DNA from: Halocynthiibacter styelae
Lineage (GTDB): Bacteria; Pseudomonadota; Alphaproteobacteria; Rhodobacterales; Rhodobacteraceae
Assembly (NCBI RefSeq): GCF_016123485.1
Contig: NZ_JADCKQ010000005.1
Coordinates: 1-64,000, forward strand
Direction: 5' to 3'
DNA: 64,000 nt
Both the position numbers and the translations under genes were made by a program. Positions 42,994 to 52,831 of this stretch are shown here, one piece after another (within the stretch, counting starts at the first letter, position 1; each line of letters opens with the position of its first letter). A model generated the notes under the pieces. The model did no database searches and had not been told where the DNA came from. It saw only the letters and a program-made list of their open reading frames with translations.

Positions 42994-44058
42994 ATGTCTT
43001 TGAATACAAATGACCTGACCCGCTACGGCTGGACCGATTTCTTTGCAGACCAACTGACGGACGATGACGCAGTCCTTGTGCCCGCGCGCATATCCGAAGT
43101 GCGCCGCGATGTGGTGCTGGCCCTTTCCGCACAAGGCCCGCTTGAACTGATCACCCCGCCCGATATGTCGGTTGCCGAACTGGCAGTGGGCGACTGGGTG
43201 CTGGCACGATCTGAAAACCGGGTGGAACGGGTGTTGGAACGACGCTCGCGGATCAACCGCCGTGCTGCGGGCCATGATGCGCGGTCTCAGCTGATTGCCG
43301 CGAATGTGGACGTGCTGTTTATCACCACCTCCTGCAACGCCGATTTCAACGCCGCCCGTCTGGAACGTTATCTGGTGATGGCCGCCAGTGCGGGGTGTAC
43401 CCCGGTGCTGGTCTTGACCAAAGCAGATCTGGAAGATCCCGCGCCCTATATCGCGCAAGCACAGGCCCTGCAGCCCGGCCTTGCGGTGATTGCCCTGAAT
43501 GCGCATGAAAGTGACGCAGCAACTGCGCTGTTTGATCACTGGCAGGAAGGCCAGACGGCGGCGCTTCTGGGGTCTTCCGGTGTCGGGAAATCCACCCTGA
43601 CCAACGCGCTGACCGGTGCGGATGATGGCGGCCCGCTGACCGCTGCGATCCGGGAAGACGACGCCAAAGGCCGGCACACGACCACCACGCGCAATCTCTA
43701 TCCGGCCCTGCACGGGCGCTGGATTATCGACACGCCGGGGATGCGGGAATTGCAGCTGCTGGATGCCCAGGACGGGATAGGTGCGGTGTTTTCCGATCTG
43801 GAAGAACTGGCCACCCAATGCAAATTCCGCAACTGCTCTCATGCAGGGGAACCGGGCTGTGCAATTGGTGCGGCGATTGCTTCGGGGGAACTTGATGCAG
43901 ATCGCCTGTCCCGCTGGCAAAAGCTGAGCGAGGAAGACGCGCTGAACACGGAAACCGTGCACGAAGCCCGCTCACGCGGCAAAGCCACGACACGCTATCA
44001 GCGTCGCACCCAGGAAGAAGCGGCCTCGCGCAAAGGCAAACATAAGAAGAAACGCTGA
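42994..44058 (+). CDS. rsgA: ribosome small subunit-dependent GTPase A
   Basis: A 354-residue circularly permuted GTPase (G4-G1-G3 order) that acts in 30S maturation. An OB-fold comes first. G4 is VLTKADLED (about residue 142), G1 is GSSGVGKSTLTNAL (about 190) and G3 is IIDTPGMRELQ (about 245). The C-terminal zinc-binding segment reads CKFRNCSHAGEPGCAI, with the Cys/His ligands visible. A Lys/Arg-rich tail (RKGKHKKKR) ends the protein. Length is typical. It is 161 bases after ffs. Confidence 0.97.
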   Translation: MSLNTNDLTRYGWTDFFADQLTDDDAVLVPARISEVRRDVVLALSAQGPLELITPPDMSVAELAVGDWVLARSENRVERVLERRSRINRRAAGHDARSQLIAANVDVLFITTSCNADFNAARLERYLVMAASAGCTPVLVLTKADLEDPAPYIAQAQALQPGLAVIALNAHESDAATALFDHWQEGQTAALLGSSGVGKSTLTNALTGADDGGPLTAAIREDDAKGRHTTTTRNLYPALHGRWIIDTPGMRELQLLDAQDGIGAVFSDLEELATQCKFRNCSHAGEPGCAIGAAIASGELDADRLSRWQKLSEEDALNTETVHEARSRGKATTRYQRRTQEEAASRKGKHKKKR

Positions 44059-44071
44059 CCTTTCAGTATGC

Positions 44072-44103
44072 GGGCGCGCCGGACCGCAAGGTCCGGCGCG
44101 CCC
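44072..44103. terminator. 14-bp GC-rich hairpin between convergent genes
   Basis: GGGCGCGCCGGACC and GGTCCGGCGCGCCC form a perfect 14-bp stem capped by a GCAA tetraloop. It lies between rsgA and the convergent ankyrin gene. There is no T tract, so it would act as a structure-dependent or rho-assisted end. Confidence 0.6.
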
Positions 44104-44134
44104 CTCGGCGATGGCGAAGCCAGCGCAATCCCTC

Positions 44135-45688
44135 TTACGCTGCGCCTTCCACAAGCTGCTCTGGATGTTCTTCCCCGTAAGCCCGCATAAATTCCGACAA
44201 CTCCGGCACGCCACAGAGATCCGCCGCCCGTTTTGGCAGCGGCACGCCCGCCTGCAGCAGCAGTTCCAGACAGCGCAGATGGTCACGCCTGTCCCGGTTC
44301 GGGCAATTTTCTGCCCCGTGAATACAGGTGCCCAGGTAACCGCCGCCATAGGCGTTCACATGTTTCAGGTTCACACCCAGCGACAGGAAATATTCCAGCA
44401 CATCTACCTGTCCTTCCCAGGCCGCAATCATCGCAGGCGTCAGCCCCATGCCGCCGGGCATATCAGTGTCTATTCCGGCTGAAATAAGCGATTTCATCCA
44501 GGGAACAGTCACCCGATCTAATGGGATGAGCTCATGCAGAAGATGTTTATAAATCTCAGGGACCTCAGGCAGGATTTTCCCTGTATCAGACTCTGTTTTA
44601 GCATCTGCCAGAGCCTGCTCCAACGGTGTCAGCGCGACTTCTGCCCCGGCCCTTGCAAAGACCTCTGCCACCGCGACATTTCCGTAAACCCGCGCCATGG
44701 CGTAAGGTGTGACGCCCTGCCAGCGTCGCGTCAGATCCGCCCCGGCATCCACCAGGATCTGCGCCATTTCCCCATCGCAATCACGCCGCGCGATCTGATG
44801 CAGGGCCGGGATCACCCAGGGCGTTTCCCCGCCCACCTCGTCATCGTTAAACTCATTCGGATCGGCGCCATGTTCCAGCAACAGGCGCACAGCGGTATGG
44901 TCATTAAAATCCATCGCCCGCAGCAGCGCATTTGTGCCAGTGGGGTTGGCCCCGTGTTTCAGAATCAGGCGCAATGCCTCCCCCCGGCCGGGTTCTGTGC
45001 AGTGGTACAGCGATTCCCCATCATTCGGGTCTGCGCCGGCCTCAAGCAGCCAGCCGGTCAGCGGCAGGTTACCCGCATGCCCTGACGCGCCATAAAGCAC
45101 CGAAAGGCGGTGATCCGTTCCGGGCTGGGCGATACTGTCATTCACATCTGCACCATGGGCTTTCAGCAGGGCGGCGATCTGTAACATCTCACCTTCCCGT
45201 TCCGGCCAGATCTGTAACGCGGGTGAAAAACAGAGATGCGCCATGGGGGAGCGCGGCCCGGCGTGTTTTACTGCAAGCGCAGGTTCACGTTTCAAAGCAT
45301 GTTCGACCGCCGCCAGATCATACAGTGCCACCTGCAACCCGAACTGCCCACGCGCCAGATCGGGACTGTCCCACATCAGGTGCTTCACCACATGCACTTG
45401 CCCGTGCGCCAGGGCCAGCTTCAGGCGCTGCACTTTCGCCGCACGATCCATGCCTTCGGTTTCCACCGCCAGTTTCAGCGAGGGCCATGTCGGAAAGCTT
45501 TGTTCCTGCGCCACCACATGCAGAAAATCCGCATGGCGCAACAGTTTCCCGGCGGGACCGGGCGGGTGCATAGACACACGCAGCTGTGCATGGGAATCGC
45601 CCAAAGCAAAGGCTTTGCCCAGCTGTTTGGCCTGGCGGCGAAAACGATCCAGCATATCTGCCGAACTTACAGAAGTTTCAGAGGTCAT
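44135..45688 (-). CDS. ankyrin repeat protein
   Basis: A 517-residue cytoplasmic protein with at least six ankyrin repeats. Recognisable units include LTGWLLEAGADPNDGE, ALRLILKHGANPTGTNALL, AVRLLLEHGADPNEFND, MAQILVDAGADLTRRWQGVTPYAMARVYG and LTPAMIAAWEGQVDVLEYFLSLG. The N-terminal 100 residues (HAQLRVSMHPPGPAGKLLRHADFLHVV) are a separate helical region. There is no signal peptide. The start at 45688 follows AAGGAGA. Such proteins mediate protein contacts; the partner is unknown. Confidence 0.87.
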   Translation of the reverse strand: MTSETSVSSADMLDRFRRQAKQLGKAFALGDSHAQLRVSMHPPGPAGKLLRHADFLHVVAQEQSFPTWPSLKLAVETEGMDRAAKVQRLKLALAHGQVHVVKHLMWDSPDLARGQFGLQVALYDLAAVEHALKREPALAVKHAGPRSPMAHLCFSPALQIWPEREGEMLQIAALLKAHGADVNDSIAQPGTDHRLSVLYGASGHAGNLPLTGWLLEAGADPNDGESLYHCTEPGRGEALRLILKHGANPTGTNALLRAMDFNDHTAVRLLLEHGADPNEFNDDEVGGETPWVIPALHQIARRDCDGEMAQILVDAGADLTRRWQGVTPYAMARVYGNVAVAEVFARAGAEVALTPLEQALADAKTESDTGKILPEVPEIYKHLLHELIPLDRVTVPWMKSLISAGIDTDMPGGMGLTPAMIAAWEGQVDVLEYFLSLGVNLKHVNAYGGGYLGTCIHGAENCPNRDRRDHLRCLELLLQAGVPLPKRAADLCGVPELSEFMRAYGEEHPEQLVEGAA

Positions 45689-45898
45689 CAGGTTCTCCTT
45701 CATATCCCCGCCGGTCCGCTACCCGGGGTCAGGACAAACCAATATGGTCATGTCAGTCTGAAAGAGATGCGCAACAAGCTTTCCGCGGACCGGGGGGCGG
45801 TCTCTGATCCGCCTGACAAAAACATGCCAGATCACTGGACGCCAGGCAAGAGGCACCGTAGTCTGTGCAGGCTGATCATTTTGACCCAGGGAATGCAT

Positions 45899-47647
45899 AT
45901 GTCCGAGACCACAGACACCGGCTATCAGGTGCTGGCGCGCAAGTACCGCCCGGCAAGTTTTGCTGACCTGAAAGGCCAGGATGCCATGGTGCGCACCCTG
46001 AAGAACGCCTTTGAGGCCGATCGCATTGCGCAAGCCTTCATGATGACAGGGATTCGCGGAACAGGCAAAACCACCACCGCGCGGATCATTGCCAAAGGCA
46101 TGAACTGCATTGGTGTCGATGGAAATGGCGGGCCTACGACGGAACCCTGCGGGCAGTGTGAGCATTGCACATCCATCATGGAAGGCCGCCATGTTGACGT
46201 GATCGAGATGGATGGCGCGAGCCAGACCAAGATTGATGACATCCGGTCCAACGTGCTGGACAGCGTGCATTATGCGCCCGCCTCAGCGCGCTATAAGATC
46301 TACATCATCGATGAGGTTCACATGCTGTCGAACAGTGCGTTTAACGCGCTGCTGAAGACGCTGGAAGAACCGCCTGCCCATGTGAAATTCATCTTCGCGA
46401 CTACTGAGATCCGCAAAGTACCTGTCACCGTTCTATCGCGCTGTCAGCGTTTCGATCTGCGCCGCATTGAACCCGAAGTGATGATTGATCACCTGCGCGA
46501 AATCGCGGGCAAGGAAAACGGCCAGATCAACGATGATGCGCTGGCGCTGATCACACGTGCTGCAGAAGGATCGGCACGTGACGCCATGTCTCTGCTGGAT
46601 CAGGCGCTGTCGCATGGGGCCGGTGAAACCACCGCTGATCAGGTGCGCGCGATGCTGGGTCTTGCGGACCGGGGCCGAGTGCTTGATCTGTTTGATATGA
46701 TCATGAAGGGCGATGCCGCCAGTGCGCTGACGGAACTGTCGTCACAATATGCCGATGGGGCGGATCCCATTGCTGTCCTGCGCGATCTGGCGGAAATCAC
46801 CCATTGGGTTTCTGTGATTAAAATCACCCCCGAAGCCGCCGAGGATCCCACCGTCGGCCCGGATGAACGTATGCGCGGCCAGACCATGGCCGAAGCCCTG
46901 CCCATGCGGGTGATGACGCGCATGTGGCAAATGCTGCTGAAATCCCTGGAAGAAGTCGCCATGGCACCGAATTCCATGATGGCAGCGGAAATGGCCGTGA
47001 TCCGCATGACCCATGTAGCCGATCTGCCAACACCAGATGATCTGATTAAGAAACTGCAAAACACCCCGGCCCCCTCCGGCCCCGCGCCAACAGGTGGCGG
47101 CGGCGGTGGTGGCATGCCTGCGAGCGGCGCAACGGCCTATGGCGGCGCAGCCCCGATGGGCGGCGGCGGTAGCACTGTCACAGCCTTTGCCCCGCAGCAG
47201 GAAAACCCGCTCGCCCGTTTTGCTGAATTTCGCCATGTGATTGAATTGATCCGGTCCAACCGCGATGCCATGCTGAAGATGGAAATTGAACGTTACGTGC
47301 GCCTTGTCAGCTATGCCCCCGGCCGGATCGAATTCCAGCCGACAGATGATGCGCCAGGTGACCTTGCCCAACGTCTTGGCCAGAAACTGCAGCAATTCAC
47401 CGGGGCCCGCTGGGCCGTGTCGATTGTATCTGAGGGCGGCGGCGAAACCATCGATGAAGTCAAAAACGCCGAAAAATACGCGCGCGAAGCCGAAGCAAAG
47501 GAACATCCGCTGTTTCAGGCTGTGATCGCCACGTTCCCCGGCGCGAAGATCACAGAAATCCGCACGGCAAAAGAGCTGGAACAATCCGTCGCCGCCGAAG
47601 CCCTGCCAGAGGTGGAAGACGAATGGGATCCGTTTGAAAACGACTGA
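45899..47647 (+). CDS. dnaX: DNA polymerase III subunit gamma/tau
   Basis: The clamp-loader ATPase, 582 residues. VLARKYRPASFADLKGQDAM opens the AAA+ module. Walker A is MTGIRGTGKTTTARII (about residue 45). A zinc-binding set CEHC/CGQC lies near residue 80. Walker B and sensor motifs follow: IYIIDEVHMLSN, FIFATTEIRKVPVTVLSRC. Domain V begins about residue 370 and the Gly/Pro/Ala linker (PAPSGPAPTGGGGGGGMPASG) precedes the tau C-terminal domain. No obvious slippery frameshift site was seen. The start at 45899 is chosen because it precedes the family N-terminus; an ATG two codons upstream (45893) is possible. It heads a dnaX-ybaB-traB/gumN-recR run. Confidence 0.95.
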   Translation: MSETTDTGYQVLARKYRPASFADLKGQDAMVRTLKNAFEADRIAQAFMMTGIRGTGKTTTARIIAKGMNCIGVDGNGGPTTEPCGQCEHCTSIMEGRHVDVIEMDGASQTKIDDIRSNVLDSVHYAPASARYKIYIIDEVHMLSNSAFNALLKTLEEPPAHVKFIFATTEIRKVPVTVLSRCQRFDLRRIEPEVMIDHLREIAGKENGQINDDALALITRAAEGSARDAMSLLDQALSHGAGETTADQVRAMLGLADRGRVLDLFDMIMKGDAASALTELSSQYADGADPIAVLRDLAEITHWVSVIKITPEAAEDPTVGPDERMRGQTMAEALPMRVMTRMWQMLLKSLEEVAMAPNSMMAAEMAVIRMTHVADLPTPDDLIKKLQNTPAPSGPAPTGGGGGGGMPASGATAYGGAAPMGGGGSTVTAFAPQQENPLARFAEFRHVIELIRSNRDAMLKMEIERYVRLVSYAPGRIEFQPTDDAPGDLAQRLGQKLQQFTGARWAVSIVSEGGGETIDEVKNAEKYAREAEAKEHPLFQAVIATFPGAKITEIRTAKELEQSVAAEALPEVEDEWDPFEND

Positions 47648-47723
47648 TCCCTTGCCCATATGATCCCGGCGCGATAACACCGCGCCAACGCCCCTGACGG
47701 GCAGAAATCAAAAGGAAAATACG

Positions 47724-48071
47724 ATGTTCAAAGGTCTTGGCGGTCTTGGTGATATGGCCGGAATGATGAAAAAAGCCCAGGAAATGCAAACCAAAATGGG
47801 TGAATTGCAGGAACGCCTGGCAACCCTGACTGTGATTGGCGAAAGCGGCGCAGGCCTTGTGAAGGCGACCGCAACCGCCAAGGGTGAGTTGACCAACCTG
47901 GACATCGACCCATCCATCTTTAACCCGGACGAAAAAGAAGTGGTTGAGGACCTGATCCTCGCGGCCATCAAAGACGCCCAGGCCAAAGCAAGTGACCGGT
48001 CTGAACGTGAAATGCAGGAACTGACCAGCGAACTTGGCCTGCCTGCGGGCATGAACATGCCGGGCATGTAA
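47724..48071 (+). CDS. YbaB/EbfC family nucleoid-associated protein
   Basis: A 115-residue DNA-binding protein. GDMAGMMKKAQEMQTKMGELQERLATLTVIGESGAGLVKATATAKGEL and IDPSIFNPDEKEVVEDLILAAIKDA are the YbaB signatures. Helical pincers bind DNA as a dimer. It follows dnaX and precedes recR in the order seen in many bacteria. The ribosome-binding site is AAAGGAAA. Confidence 0.95.
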   Translation: MFKGLGGLGDMAGMMKKAQEMQTKMGELQERLATLTVIGESGAGLVKATATAKGELTNLDIDPSIFNPDEKEVVEDLILAAIKDAQAKASDRSEREMQELTSELGLPAGMNMPGM

Positions 48072-48075
48072 ACAG

Positions 48076-49125
48076 ATGTTGTTTCGGCTGTGCCTGATCC
48101 TGCTGTCTTTCGTCACTCCCCTGACCGTCTCAGCGCAGGACTGGGCCACACGCGAAGTCTGCACGTTTGACACAGCCGAAATCCATGAAGCGGCTTTTGT
48201 CGGACGTTCAGAAGCGGAACTGCGCGAGGCAGCCGCGGCCATCCCAAATGATCTTGGCCGTTTCTGGAAAGTCACATCGCCAGAGGGTATGATTTCCCAT
48301 CTCTGGGGCAGCATGCATTCGACCCATCCGCTGATCCTGGATTTGCCAGAACCTGTCACAAGTGCAATCAGTTCTGCCAGAATTGTCATGCCTGAACGCA
48401 GCTGGTTTAATCTGACACGCCAGGAAATCACCCAGGATTTCAGCTTCGAAAATTACACCCGTCCGGACGTCGGGCTGTTCAATATTTATCACACAAATTT
48501 GGACCGGAATGTAATTTCACGCATGCGTACGCGGATGACCGCACTTGGTTATGAACCTGATTCTGTGAACTATTTCGATTATCACACTCTTATTTTCACA
48601 GGGCTGAGCGATCCCTGTCAGGATTTCTATTCCGCTGTGCTTCCCGTTCAGGATGCACATATCGAAATGCGGGGCGTACTTGCCGGTGCGCAAATCCGTG
48701 GACTTGAAACACGTAATGCCGTCCGACATCATCTGAACAACCCACTGAATGAGCCCACTGCACTCGCGATCCTCGAAACTTACGGCGCAGCAGTGCAGCC
48801 GCAGGACAGCCCCATTATAGCGCAGACGCTGACGGCTCTCTATCTGGCGGGTGAAGGGGGCATGTTTCCCCTTTGGGAGGAGGATTTTCTTGCGAACACT
48901 TATGGATCAGAACATGCGAGCCGCATTCTGACCCTGACAAATGACTATCTGGTCAGAGATCGGAACTACAGGTTTATAGAGACACTTATTCCGGAACTGC
49001 AGGATGGCAATGTTTTCGCCTACGCGGGCTTTCTGCATTTGCCGGGAGACACCGGGATGATCGAATTGCTGCGCAGCGAAGGTTTCACCGTTGAACGTAT
49101 CACATTGCCGGGAGAGCGCCCCTGA
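48076..49125 (+). CDS. TraB/GumN family protein (exported)
   Basis: A 349-residue protein with a signal peptide (residues 1-21, ending VSAQ). The TraB/GumN motifs are [14 protein letters not shown] (about residue 76), with Glu at MPERSWF, and the C-terminal [24 protein letters not shown], which carries the GX2H-type His. Relatives (TIKI-like) are proposed metalloproteases. It replaces the usual direct ybaB-recR linkage: it starts four bases after ybaB and overlaps recR by one base. The substrate is unknown. Confidence 0.85.
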   Translation: MLFRLCLILLSFVTPLTVSAQDWATREVCTFDTAEIHEAAFVGRSEAELREAAAAIPNDLGRFWKVTSPEGMISHLWGSMHSTHPLILDLPEPVTSAISSARIVMPERSWFNLTRQEITQDFSFENYTRPDVGLFNIYHTNLDRNVISRMRTRMTALGYEPDSVNYFDYHTLIFTGLSDPCQDFYSAVLPVQDAHIEMRGVLAGAQIRGLETRNAVRHHLNNPLNEPTALAILETYGAAVQPQDSPIIAQTLTALYLAGEGGMFPLWEEDFLANTYGSEHASRILTLTNDYLVRDRNYRFIETLIPELQDGNVFAYAGFLHLPGDTGMIELLRSEGFTVERITLPGERP

Positions 49126-49724
49126 TGTCAGAAGCACCGCGCGAGATTGAGGAACTGATCAGCCTGATGGCGAAGCTGCCCGGGCTTGGGCCGCGGTCGG
49201 CCCGGCGCGCGGTGTTGCATCTGGTGAAAAAGCGCGCGCTGTTGCTGACGCCTTTATCCGGGGCCATGCAGAAGGTCGCGGAAACCGCGCGGGAATGTGT
49301 GAGCTGCGGCAACATCGGCACAACCGAACGCTGTGACATCTGCACATCGGAAAAGCGTGCCATCGGTGAAATCTGCGTGGTCGAAGATGTGGCCGATCTC
49401 TGGGCGATGGAACGTGCCCGGGTGTTTCGCGGGCGCTACCATGTGCTGGGCGGCACGCTCTCGGCGCTGGATGCCATCGGGCCGGAAGACCTGGGCATTC
49501 CGAAACTGGTCAACCGCCTGAAAGACGAAAGCGTAACAGAAGTGATCCTTGCACTGAACGCCACCATCGACGGCCAGACCACCGCCCATTACATCGCGGA
49601 TGAATTGGAAGGTCGTGGCATCAAAGTGACATCCCTTGCCCAGGGCGTACCTGTGGGCGGCGAGCTGGATTATCTGGATGACGGCACAATTTCAGCAGCA
49701 CTGCGGGCGCGGAAATCTCTCTGA
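49125..49724 (+). CDS. recR: recombination mediator RecR
   Basis: A 199-residue protein acting with RecO/RecF in loading RecA at gaps. It has the N-terminal helix-hairpin-helix [19 protein letters not shown], the zinc finger [16 protein letters not shown] (about residue 60) and a Toprim domain ([16 protein letters not shown]). The C-terminal [22 protein letters not shown] is the family end. Length is standard. It is the last gene of the dnaX run. Confidence 0.97.
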   Translation: MSEAPREIEELISLMAKLPGLGPRSARRAVLHLVKKRALLLTPLSGAMQKVAETARECVSCGNIGTTERCDICTSEKRAIGEICVVEDVADLWAMERARVFRGRYHVLGGTLSALDAIGPEDLGIPKLVNRLKDESVTEVILALNATIDGQTTAHYIADELEGRGIKVTSLAQGVPVGGELDYLDDGTISAALRARKSL

Positions 49725-49793
49725 GCGGCCAGTATCTGCTTTCCAATAGCCATTGCTTGTGGGCCGTGTTGAAAACAGGATGGCAGGCTGGCC

Positions 49794-50801
49794 CTAATCC
49801 ACCTGTACAATTGCGTCTTCCCATTCGCGGATGAATGCTTCGCGTTTCATTTGATCCAGGTAAGTCATCAGGGCAGGATCCAGATTGATCGTCCGTTGTG
49901 TCTGAAAATCTTCCGACACTGCCAGCGGTGGCAGGGGGAAAATGGCCGGGTCGCCAACCGACTGAAGTTTCAGGAGGTGGCGCACAAAGCGATCGGCGCG
50001 CTGCGGGTCTGGGGCGGCGGCGGATGCTAAGATCGTCCGCATCATCGTTGTTGGAAACTCAGACGGCAGGATGACCATCAGATCATCAGATATTGCGGCC
50101 TGCGCCTGTGCGTAGCTTCCCAGGACGTTATAGGCCATGATCAGATCACCCGACCGCAGATCATCAATCATCTGGCCGGAGCAACAGTATAGTTTTGCGC
50201 CAACGCGCCCCATAACTTCTGTCAGACGCCAATAGGTTTCGGTCGCGCGCGCATCCTGGGTGGCGAAAAGATAGCCCAAACCGGATTGCCTTACATCATA
50301 AGTCCCAACCCGTCCCTGAAACCGGTCCGGGTGGTCCCGCATCAGCTGGATCAGATCCTGCCTGCGGCCTGGGATGTTAAGGCCGTCAAAGGCTTTGCGG
50401 TTGATGACAATGGCCGCAGGTTCAGAGGTGAATGCAAACAGGCTGTTGTGCCACTGCGCCCAGTCCGGATGATCAACATTCATGACGGTCGACGAAAACC
50501 CATCGTTTGCCAGCTTAAGCTGCAGGTCCATTGCGCTGGAGATCACGATATCAAACTGATCGGGTGCGGCGCGAAACATCTGATCCAGCTCGACAGTGCC
50601 GGTGACAAAATATTCAACCGAAGTGTTTGGCGACATCGCAATGAAGTCTTCAATGATTGGTGCAAAAAACGACGTGTCCGTGCTGGAAAGGATACGCAGG
50701 GGAGGCCGGTCAGATGAACCAAAAACCTGCAGATCCTCCCATTCCCGGGCGAGGATGCCAAAGGGTGCCAGAAGCAGAATTAAAAGAACAAGGTAACGCA
50801 T
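49794..50801 (-). CDS. extracellular solute-binding protein linked to a two-component system
   Basis: A 335-residue periplasmic protein with a signal peptide (residues 1-18, ending LARE). The fold resembles AfuA/Fe3+-type type II binding proteins: LRILSSTDTSFFAPIIEDF, AAIVINRKAFDGLNIPG, SGLGYLFATQDARATETYW and LIMAYNVLGSYAQAQAA. A vicinal Cys pair (KLYCCSGQ) lies near residue 200. No transporter genes adjoin it on this strand; instead its start overlaps the histidine kinase gene by 22 bases, implying a co-sensor role. The ligand is unknown. Confidence 0.86.
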   Translation of the reverse strand: MRYLVLLILLLAPFGILAREWEDLQVFGSSDRPPLRILSSTDTSFFAPIIEDFIAMSPNTSVEYFVTGTVELDQMFRAAPDQFDIVISSAMDLQLKLANDGFSSTVMNVDHPDWAQWHNSLFAFTSEPAAIVINRKAFDGLNIPGRRQDLIQLMRDHPDRFQGRVGTYDVRQSGLGYLFATQDARATETYWRLTEVMGRVGAKLYCCSGQMIDDLRSGDLIMAYNVLGSYAQAQAAISDDLMVILPSEFPTTMMRTILASAAAPDPQRADRFVRHLLKLQSVGDPAIFPLPPLAVSEDFQTQRTINLDPALMTYLDQMKREAFIREWEDAIVQVD

Positions 50802-52147
50802 GCGCCGCCCTCCGGTCTGTTGCTCAGGATCAGCTTGCCGCCATGTGCGACCGCAACTTCCTGTGCGATTGTCAGCCCCAGCCCTGACCCAACTTTGTTG
50901 CCCATATTTTTGCCACGTACGAAACGCCCGGAAAGCGTTTCAATCTCATCCGGTGCAAAGCCCTGGCCTTCGTCATAAACACTGACGGACAAAGTCGGCG
51001 ACCTGGATACTTCCACAAGAAGACGGGTTTCTGCCGGGGCATATTTAAGCGCATTATCAATTAAATTGCGCAAAGCGTTCTGAAGCAGGATCGCATCGCC
51101 CAGCAACGTTGCAGGGCCTTCAACCTTCATTGTAATCGTGATGTCTTTCATCTCGGCAACGGGTGTCATGCCAAGAACCAGTTCTTGTAACAGCTCGACC
51201 AGATCGACTTGTGACATTTCAAGGTTTTCAGCGCGAAACGTCACCATCGCATGATCCAGCAATTGCCCCGCTGTGCGGCTGCTTTCGTCAATCGCGCGCA
51301 CCATGGCCTGCAATGATTTGCGATTGTCTTCGCGATCAACGCGTTGCAGCGTCGCTTCAGCATGAGAGCGCACCGTTGCAAGGGGCGTTCGGATACGATG
51401 GGCCGCCTCTGCGATGAAGTCCTCAGATTGGGTCAGCGTGTGATCCAGCCGCGACATGAACGTATTCAGCGACCCGACCAGCGGTGCCATCTCAGACGGT
51501 ACAGCTTTGGTCACAGGGCTCAGATCCTGCGGGCCTCTTCGGGTAACGGATGTTGTCAGGCGGCGCATCTGGCCGCTGGTGGTGGACGCGGCCCAGATCG
51601 CCAGCGCAGATGACATCAGAAAGAACCCCAGGCCAAGAAACGCAACATTCCGGGAAATCCCGTTCAACGTGTTGGACAAAGCGTCCTGGGTCTGGGCGAT
51701 GGACACCGACACGTTCCGGGGACCATCAGACCCGATCAGAACCCTGCTGCCTGTGGCGACGCGCAAGTGGTCACCGTTGATTGTTGTGGTCTCAAAAAGC
51801 GTATTTTCCGGCGCAAGATCATCCGGCACAACAAGCCAATCGTACCCCGAAAGCAGCGTTTCGCCTTCGTAAATGGCGTAAAAAACGCGGTCATCCGCTT
51901 GCGTGTTGAGCATCGAAAAAGACGAATACGGGAAGTCCAGCATCACACGCCCATCGCGGATCACGGCAGTATCCAGCACGGATGACATCGACGCGCTCAG
52001 GATGTTGTCCTGGCCTTGTTGCGCCACTTGCGCGGCAAGCGCGCGAACCACCAGATATAAGACCAGCGCCAGCAAGGCCGCGCCACCAGTCAGGATAATC
52101 GCCAACCGGTTTCGCAACGATCCTGAGACGATCACATTAGCTGTCAT
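50780..52147 (-). CDS. sensor histidine kinase (TctE-like)
   Basis: A 455-residue membrane kinase. Two transmembrane helices (about residues 12-36 and 165-190) bracket a periplasmic domain of the 2CSK_N type, then a HAMP-like linker. The H-box is FIAEAAHRIRTPLATVRSHAE (phospho-acceptor His near residue 250), the N-box NLIDNALKYAP, and the G-boxes DEGQGF and GSGLGLTIAQEV. It shares an operon with the response regulator (11-base overlap) and the solute-binding protein (22-base overlap). It likely controls the divergent tctCBA transporter. Confidence 0.93.
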   Translation of the reverse strand: MTANVIVSGSLRNRLAIILTGGAALLALVLYLVVRALAAQVAQQGQDNILSASMSSVLDTAVIRDGRVMLDFPYSSFSMLNTQADDRVFYAIYEGETLLSGYDWLVVPDDLAPENTLFETTTINGDHLRVATGSRVLIGSDGPRNVSVSIAQTQDALSNTLNGISRNVAFLGLGFFLMSSALAIWAASTTSGQMRRLTTSVTRRGPQDLSPVTKAVPSEMAPLVGSLNTFMSRLDHTLTQSEDFIAEAAHRIRTPLATVRSHAEATLQRVDREDNRKSLQAMVRAIDESSRTAGQLLDHAMVTFRAENLEMSQVDLVELLQELVLGMTPVAEMKDITITMKVEGPATLLGDAILLQNALRNLIDNALKYAPAETRLLVEVSRSPTLSVSVYDEGQGFAPDEIETLSGRFVRGKNMGNKVGSGLGLTIAQEVAVAHGGKLILSNRPEGGACVTLFF

Positions 52148-52805
52148 GATCCAACCTGTAACCCAATCCGCGCAGCGTCACGATCCGCACTTCTGACCCT
52201 TCCAGGTGCTTGCGCAAACGTCCGATGTAGACCTCAATCGCGTTCTCGGACACGTCGTCATCATATGAAAAAAGCCGATCCACCAGCTTCTGTTTTGAAA
52301 AGATTTTCCCCTTGTTGGCGATGAGCAGTTCAAGCAGGCGCAGTTCGCGATTGCGCAGATTGATGGTGTTTCCGTTGACACGCAGATGGCCGGATACGGC
52401 ATCGAATTCGACGTCTCCGATGGTCTGAAGCGATTGTGCAGATCCTGCATTTCGTCGCAAAACAGCGCGGCAGCGCGCCTGTAATTCGGCATGATCGAAT
52501 GGCTTGGTCAGGTAATCGTCTGCCCCCAAATCCAGCAATCCGATTCGGTCTGACACCTGGCTGCGCGCTGTCAGAACAATCACTGGCGTGAAGTTTTTAC
52601 GCGCGCGATGCTGTTTCAGAAAGTGACGTCCATCGCCATCCGGCAACATGATATCCAGCAGGATCAGATCGTATTCGCTTGTGTCCACAAAAGCGATTGC
52701 ATCCGCAATTTTTGCAGCGTGATCAACTGTATGCCCATCCAGACGGATACGCGAGGCGACCGCCTCAGCAAGCTCAAGATTGTCTTCGACAAGAAGATAT
52801 TTCAT
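52137..52805 (-). CDS. response regulator, OmpR family (TctD-like)
   Basis: A 222-residue regulator. The receiver domain has LLVEDNLELAEAV, the phospho-acceptor Asp in DLILLDIMLPDGDG (about residue 51), LTARSQVSD and YLTKPFDHAELQAR. The C-terminal OmpR winged helix has LRNRELRLLELLIANKG, SENAIEVYIGRLRKHLE and IVTLRGLGYRLD. ATG 52805 is preferred; 52814 is possible. It is divergent from tctC and its probable operator is the 11-bp-spaced repeat at 52832-52851. Confidence 0.93.
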   Translation of the reverse strand: MKYLLVEDNLELAEAVASRIRLDGHTVDHAAKIADAIAFVDTSEYDLILLDIMLPDGDGRHFLKQHRARKNFTPVIVLTARSQVSDRIGLLDLGADDYLTKPFDHAELQARCRAVLRRNAGSAQSLQTIGDVEFDAVSGHLRVNGNTINLRNRELRLLELLIANKGKIFSKQKLVDRLFSYDDDVSENAIEVYIGRLRKHLEGSEVRIVTLRGLGYRLDHDS

Positions 52806-52831
52806 CGCAGGCATCTCACTATTTAGGCGCG

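Noticed and set aside
45236-45898. N-terminal extension of dnaX
   Set aside because: The extension lies over the ankyrin gene on the other strand and the family N-terminus begins at 45899.
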